This document shows, piece by piece, positions 61,238-64,000 of a DNA stretch of 64,000 nucleotides. The DNA comes from Incurvaria masculella. Lineage: Eukaryota > Arthropoda > Insecta > Lepidoptera > Incurvariidae. Position numbers and translations under genes: made by a program. The number at the start of each line of letters is the position of its first letter. The stretch's first letter is position 1. The notes under the pieces are model-generated. The model did no database searches and was not told the origin of the DNA. It was given only the letters and a program-made list of their open reading frames with translations. The stretch spans positions 4,598,001-4,662,000 of the forward strand of contig OX335665.1 in assembly GCA_946894095.1 (NCBI GenBank). Reading direction: 5' to 3'.

Positions 61238-61536
61238 TTTTTAGGGTTCCGTAACCAAAGGGTGAAAACGGAACCCTGTTACTAAGCCTCCGCTGTCCGT
61301 CCGTCCGTCCGTCTGTCACAGGGCTGTATCTCATGAACCGTAATAGGTAGGAAGCTGAAATTTTTACAGAGTGTGTATTTATTTTGCAGCTATAACAACA
61401 AATAGGTAAAATTTAAAAATAATAATAATTGAATGGAGTCCCCATGCTAATAATGTGATTTTGTGGTATTAAATCTCATACGATGGTACGGAACCCTTTG
61501 TGTGCGTGTCCGACTCGAACTTGGCCGGTTTTTTAT
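61238..61536 (-). repeat. GGTTCC repeat (family G), full length
   Basis: AGGGTTCCGTAACCAAAGGG, a GTCC run, 'cacagggctgtatctcatgaaccgtaataggtagg', 'gctataacaacaaataggt', CGGAACCCTTTGTGTGCG, and CTTGGCCGGTTTTTT. Confidence 0.9.
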
Positions 61537-61700
61537 GTTAACCGCGGCATAAGGGTCACGCCAGGACCACACAAGAGGTGCCCGACGCGGATGGGCTTTC
61601 GGACTTTCACAGGGGCTGCGAAAACCATTCCGGCCAGCTTCCCCATATTACAACTTGGGATCCTTTATACGTAATGTTAAGAAGCACAGCGCCTTTGTTC

Positions 61701-62109
61701 GAGTAGCTCGTAGCACAGGGGCGTGTGGACTTGCCTTCCACGTCAGAGGTCACTGGTTTGAATCTCGGCCTGGTTCATGCACCACTTTCTTTGTCTTTCT
61801 CGAGTTTGAGAAGTATGGGATGTTAGAGAATTTTGTTACGAATAGCAGCTGCTCCCTGATTCTGGGATCCATGGAAAACTGTTGGTCGCCTTTCTCTGCT
61901 TAGTGGTAGGGTTTAAGCCCGCCAGGGTTAGTACCATCGCATTGAATGAAAAGATGGGTGAAGCGGAAATGAAAAATTCCAGTTCAATGCACCCGTGCTC
62001 ATAAAGCGAAGGTCCTGGCATGGTAACTATTTCCTTCGGGAATGTGGTGTTTTGGGATAATATCATAACGGTAGTTGTGTGGTATTAGCTATCCATCTCA
62101 GGTTGCATT
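61701..62109 (+). mobile_element. SINE, tRNA-headed, diverged full length
   Basis: Head GAGTAGCTCGTAGCACAGGG with a B-box-like GGTTTGAATCTC (61752), linker, body with several indels, and a tail TCTCAGGTTGCATTA. The most diverged full-length member. Confidence 0.8.
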
Positions 62110-62593
62110 ATTTTATTAGATTTTAGCGTGCAAATTTTACGCTAAAATCTAAACACATTGTACCGTATGTCATTTGTGTTGTCTATAGCAATTTATAAAA
62201 TTTCGTCTCAGTCAAAACATGGAACTTGGGAAATGTTTCGAGCGATGATTTACTACTATGCCTAACAGCGAAAGTAGCAACGACCCTGACGTCCATGGTT
62301 AGCGCAAAGAGGCGCTGTGGCTGGACGCATGATCGCTCGAACACTGGCTTACACCATTCTCTATTAGGGACACCATTTTTTTGTCGGCCGATTGATTTTC
62401 TAATTTTCTAACCTTAACTTAAATATATTTTCACATTAGTGAAAGATTATGATCCTCATTTAAAAATGTATGCCTAAAGATGATTTAAAAAAGGGAGGTA
62501 GTAGTGTGAAACTAGTTATTTACCTGACAAGTTGTTCACCAGACGGCAAGGTTACACTGAGCTACCGAGAGGCAGACGAAATGTATTTTTTAA
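62110..62593. other. Unassigned stretch
   Basis: A short inverse pair near 62121-62152 (TTAGATTTTAGCGT and ACGCTAAAATCTAA). The 61- and 77-codon frames here have no motif. Confidence 0.4.
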
Positions 62594-62894
62594 AAACCGG
62601 TCAAGTGCGAGTCGGACTCTCACACGCCGGGTTCTGCACCATCGCACAAGATTTAACACAAAAATATCACGTTTTTTGTATGGGGGCCCCCTTTAATTTT
62701 TAATATTATTAAATTTTACTTGTTTGATGTTATAGTGGTAAAATAAATACACACTCTTTGATAATTTCAGCTGCCTACCTTTTACGGTTCATGAGATACA
62801 GCCCTGTGACAGACGGACGAACAGACAGATGGACGGACAGCGGAGTCTTAGTAATAGGGTTCCGTTGGCACCCTTTGGGTACGGGATCCTAAAA
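62594..62894 (+). repeat. GGTTCC repeat (family G), full length
   Basis: AACCGGTCAAGTGCGAGTCGG, 'tgtatgggggccccctttaat', 'tttgatgttatagtgg', 'cggttcatgagatacagccctgtgacagacggac', 'cttagtaatagggttccgttgg', and the end CGGGATCCTAAAAATT (hairpin with one change). Confidence 0.88.
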
Positions 62895-64000
62895 ATTACT
62901 TGTAATTAGTATTACGAAATAAGTGATAGTATTTTTGAAGAGTGATGTAATTCGACCTTATTAAGTGTATATCAGAATACCAGAATGCCAATCAAATCTT
63001 TACAGATTAGCATTCAGGTCGTTCAGGCGTAAATTTTTAAATGCAATATAATGAAGAGCACACGCAATTCAAATCAATTACGAATGGTAGTATCATGACA
63101 ATGTCGGGTAGATAGACTTATTGAAACATCATCGAAGAATCTTATATCCAACCTAGCTAGACTAGAGGTCGCAGGCCGGATCATTATAATAAGAAAGCCA
63201 CATGCGGCCATAGGCCGTAGCTTTGACATAAGGTGACCTAAAATGTCTTTAATGTAGAAAAATAATCGCACGCAATACTGCGCTGTCAGCCCTTGCAAAT
63301 ACAGATAATTTCTCCAAGCACAAGTGTTAAGTAAGGATATACTATGAATCGTACAAATTTGACAAATGGGACATTTCACGTGAAGCGGACAGGGAAAAAA
63401 AGTGAGGTTCTGAAAATCGACCACATTCGGCCCATTTGTACTTCTAGTAGGTATGAATGTGTACGCAAAATATTTTTTTTGTATAGTGTATATTTACCAA
63501 GTTATAGGTTTCAAAAGAATTGTCGTTGATTGGTACTACAATTTTTCGAAAGTAATTTTTCGAATATAACAAATCTACTATAAAATATTTTACATAGCGA
63601 TACATATTAAAAATATACTGTTCTTTTTGACAGTAAAAAAAATTTAAAAAATTACAAAAAAAATAATGGCCAAAACCGGAAGTAAACTTTTCAAACCAGA
63701 ATTACAGTCACTTCGACCAATTTTTTTTAATTTTTTTTTCTTTCAAAATATAGCTTAAATGATAATGAAAGTACACTAGAAAATTTAAAATGGGATCTCT
63801 ATTAGTTTAGGAGATACGTTGAATAATATACACCCGCGTCGCAAGGGGCATCATATGTAGCGCTTGCAAGGTTGAGCAGTTTGCGCGATATTGCAACTTT
63901 ATTAATATTTTATATCGTTTTAGCGTATATTTAACCTCATTTAATGATATGAAATAATTTTTATTAATATAATATAATATAAATATAACTACATAGTACA
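62895..64000. other. AT-rich stretch, no gene accepted
   Basis: The 116-codon minus-strand frame 63074-63424 is the longest here and has several Cys, but shows no recognisable domain. I cannot confirm or exclude a decayed TE or a real exon. The rest is AT-rich with A/T runs. Confidence 0.35.

Noticed and set aside
63074..63424. 116-codon minus-strand frame
   Set aside because: No domain, signal peptide or codon signature that I can see. Kept as unresolved rather than called a gene.
1..64000. Endogenous virus or LTR retrotransposon
   Set aside because: I found no long terminal repeats, primer-binding site, or gag/pol/env-like frames in any of the listed translations.

Overview
The window is eukaryotic, most likely from a lepidopteran (moth or butterfly). 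Repeats I recognise as common in Lepidoptera include Helitrons that begin TCCTACTAATATT and end in a hairpin plus CTAG, the 'AACCGACTTCAAAAAAGG' repeat, and a repeat carrying (GGAC)n between copies of GGTTCCGTACC. There is also a mariner element and two large SINE families. No genus or species is claimed. I find no complete host gene: apart from a broken mariner transposase and two short LINE remnants, every long open frame lies in a repeat or a GC-rich patch. The window is probably intergenic or inside a large intron.

Layout. 0-10 kb: a truncated SINE, a Helitron-like element split by a mariner (3132-4416), a 261-bp tandem array (5363-6080), a TTAA MITE, and a 1.1-kb inverted duplication (7394-8489). 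10-20 kb: tRNA-headed and 5S-headed SINEs, a GC-rich island with a possible tiny first exon, a 78-bp dimeric satellite (13845-15050), a 55-bp minisatellite (16062-16450), and a TTAA foldback. 20-31 kb: LINE remnant, foldbacks and SINEs. 31-36.5 kb: an 86-bp array (31920-33412) split by a MITE, then a 58-bp array (35654-36080) grown from a MITE arm. 36.5-48 kb: GC-rich islands, nested TTAA foldbacks with a SINE inside one of them, and a complete 500-bp Helitron. 48-64 kb: four TTAA MITE copies, several small foldbacks, and dense SINE and GGTTCC-repeat insertions.

The most interesting signals are these. (1) Two SINE families share a roughly 270-bp body but have different pol III heads: one tRNA-like, the other a tRNA-type A box followed by 5S rRNA-like control regions. 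(2) Several sequence-unrelated MITE/foldback families all use TTAA sites. Empty-site comparison inside a tandem array supports TTAA duplication for one of them, and two pairs of elements abut at a single shared TTAA. (3) Local satellites show dimeric higher-order structure, and one is clearly made from a MITE terminus. Family labels A, D, E, F1-F11 and G are mine. Classifications are by eye, without database searches.
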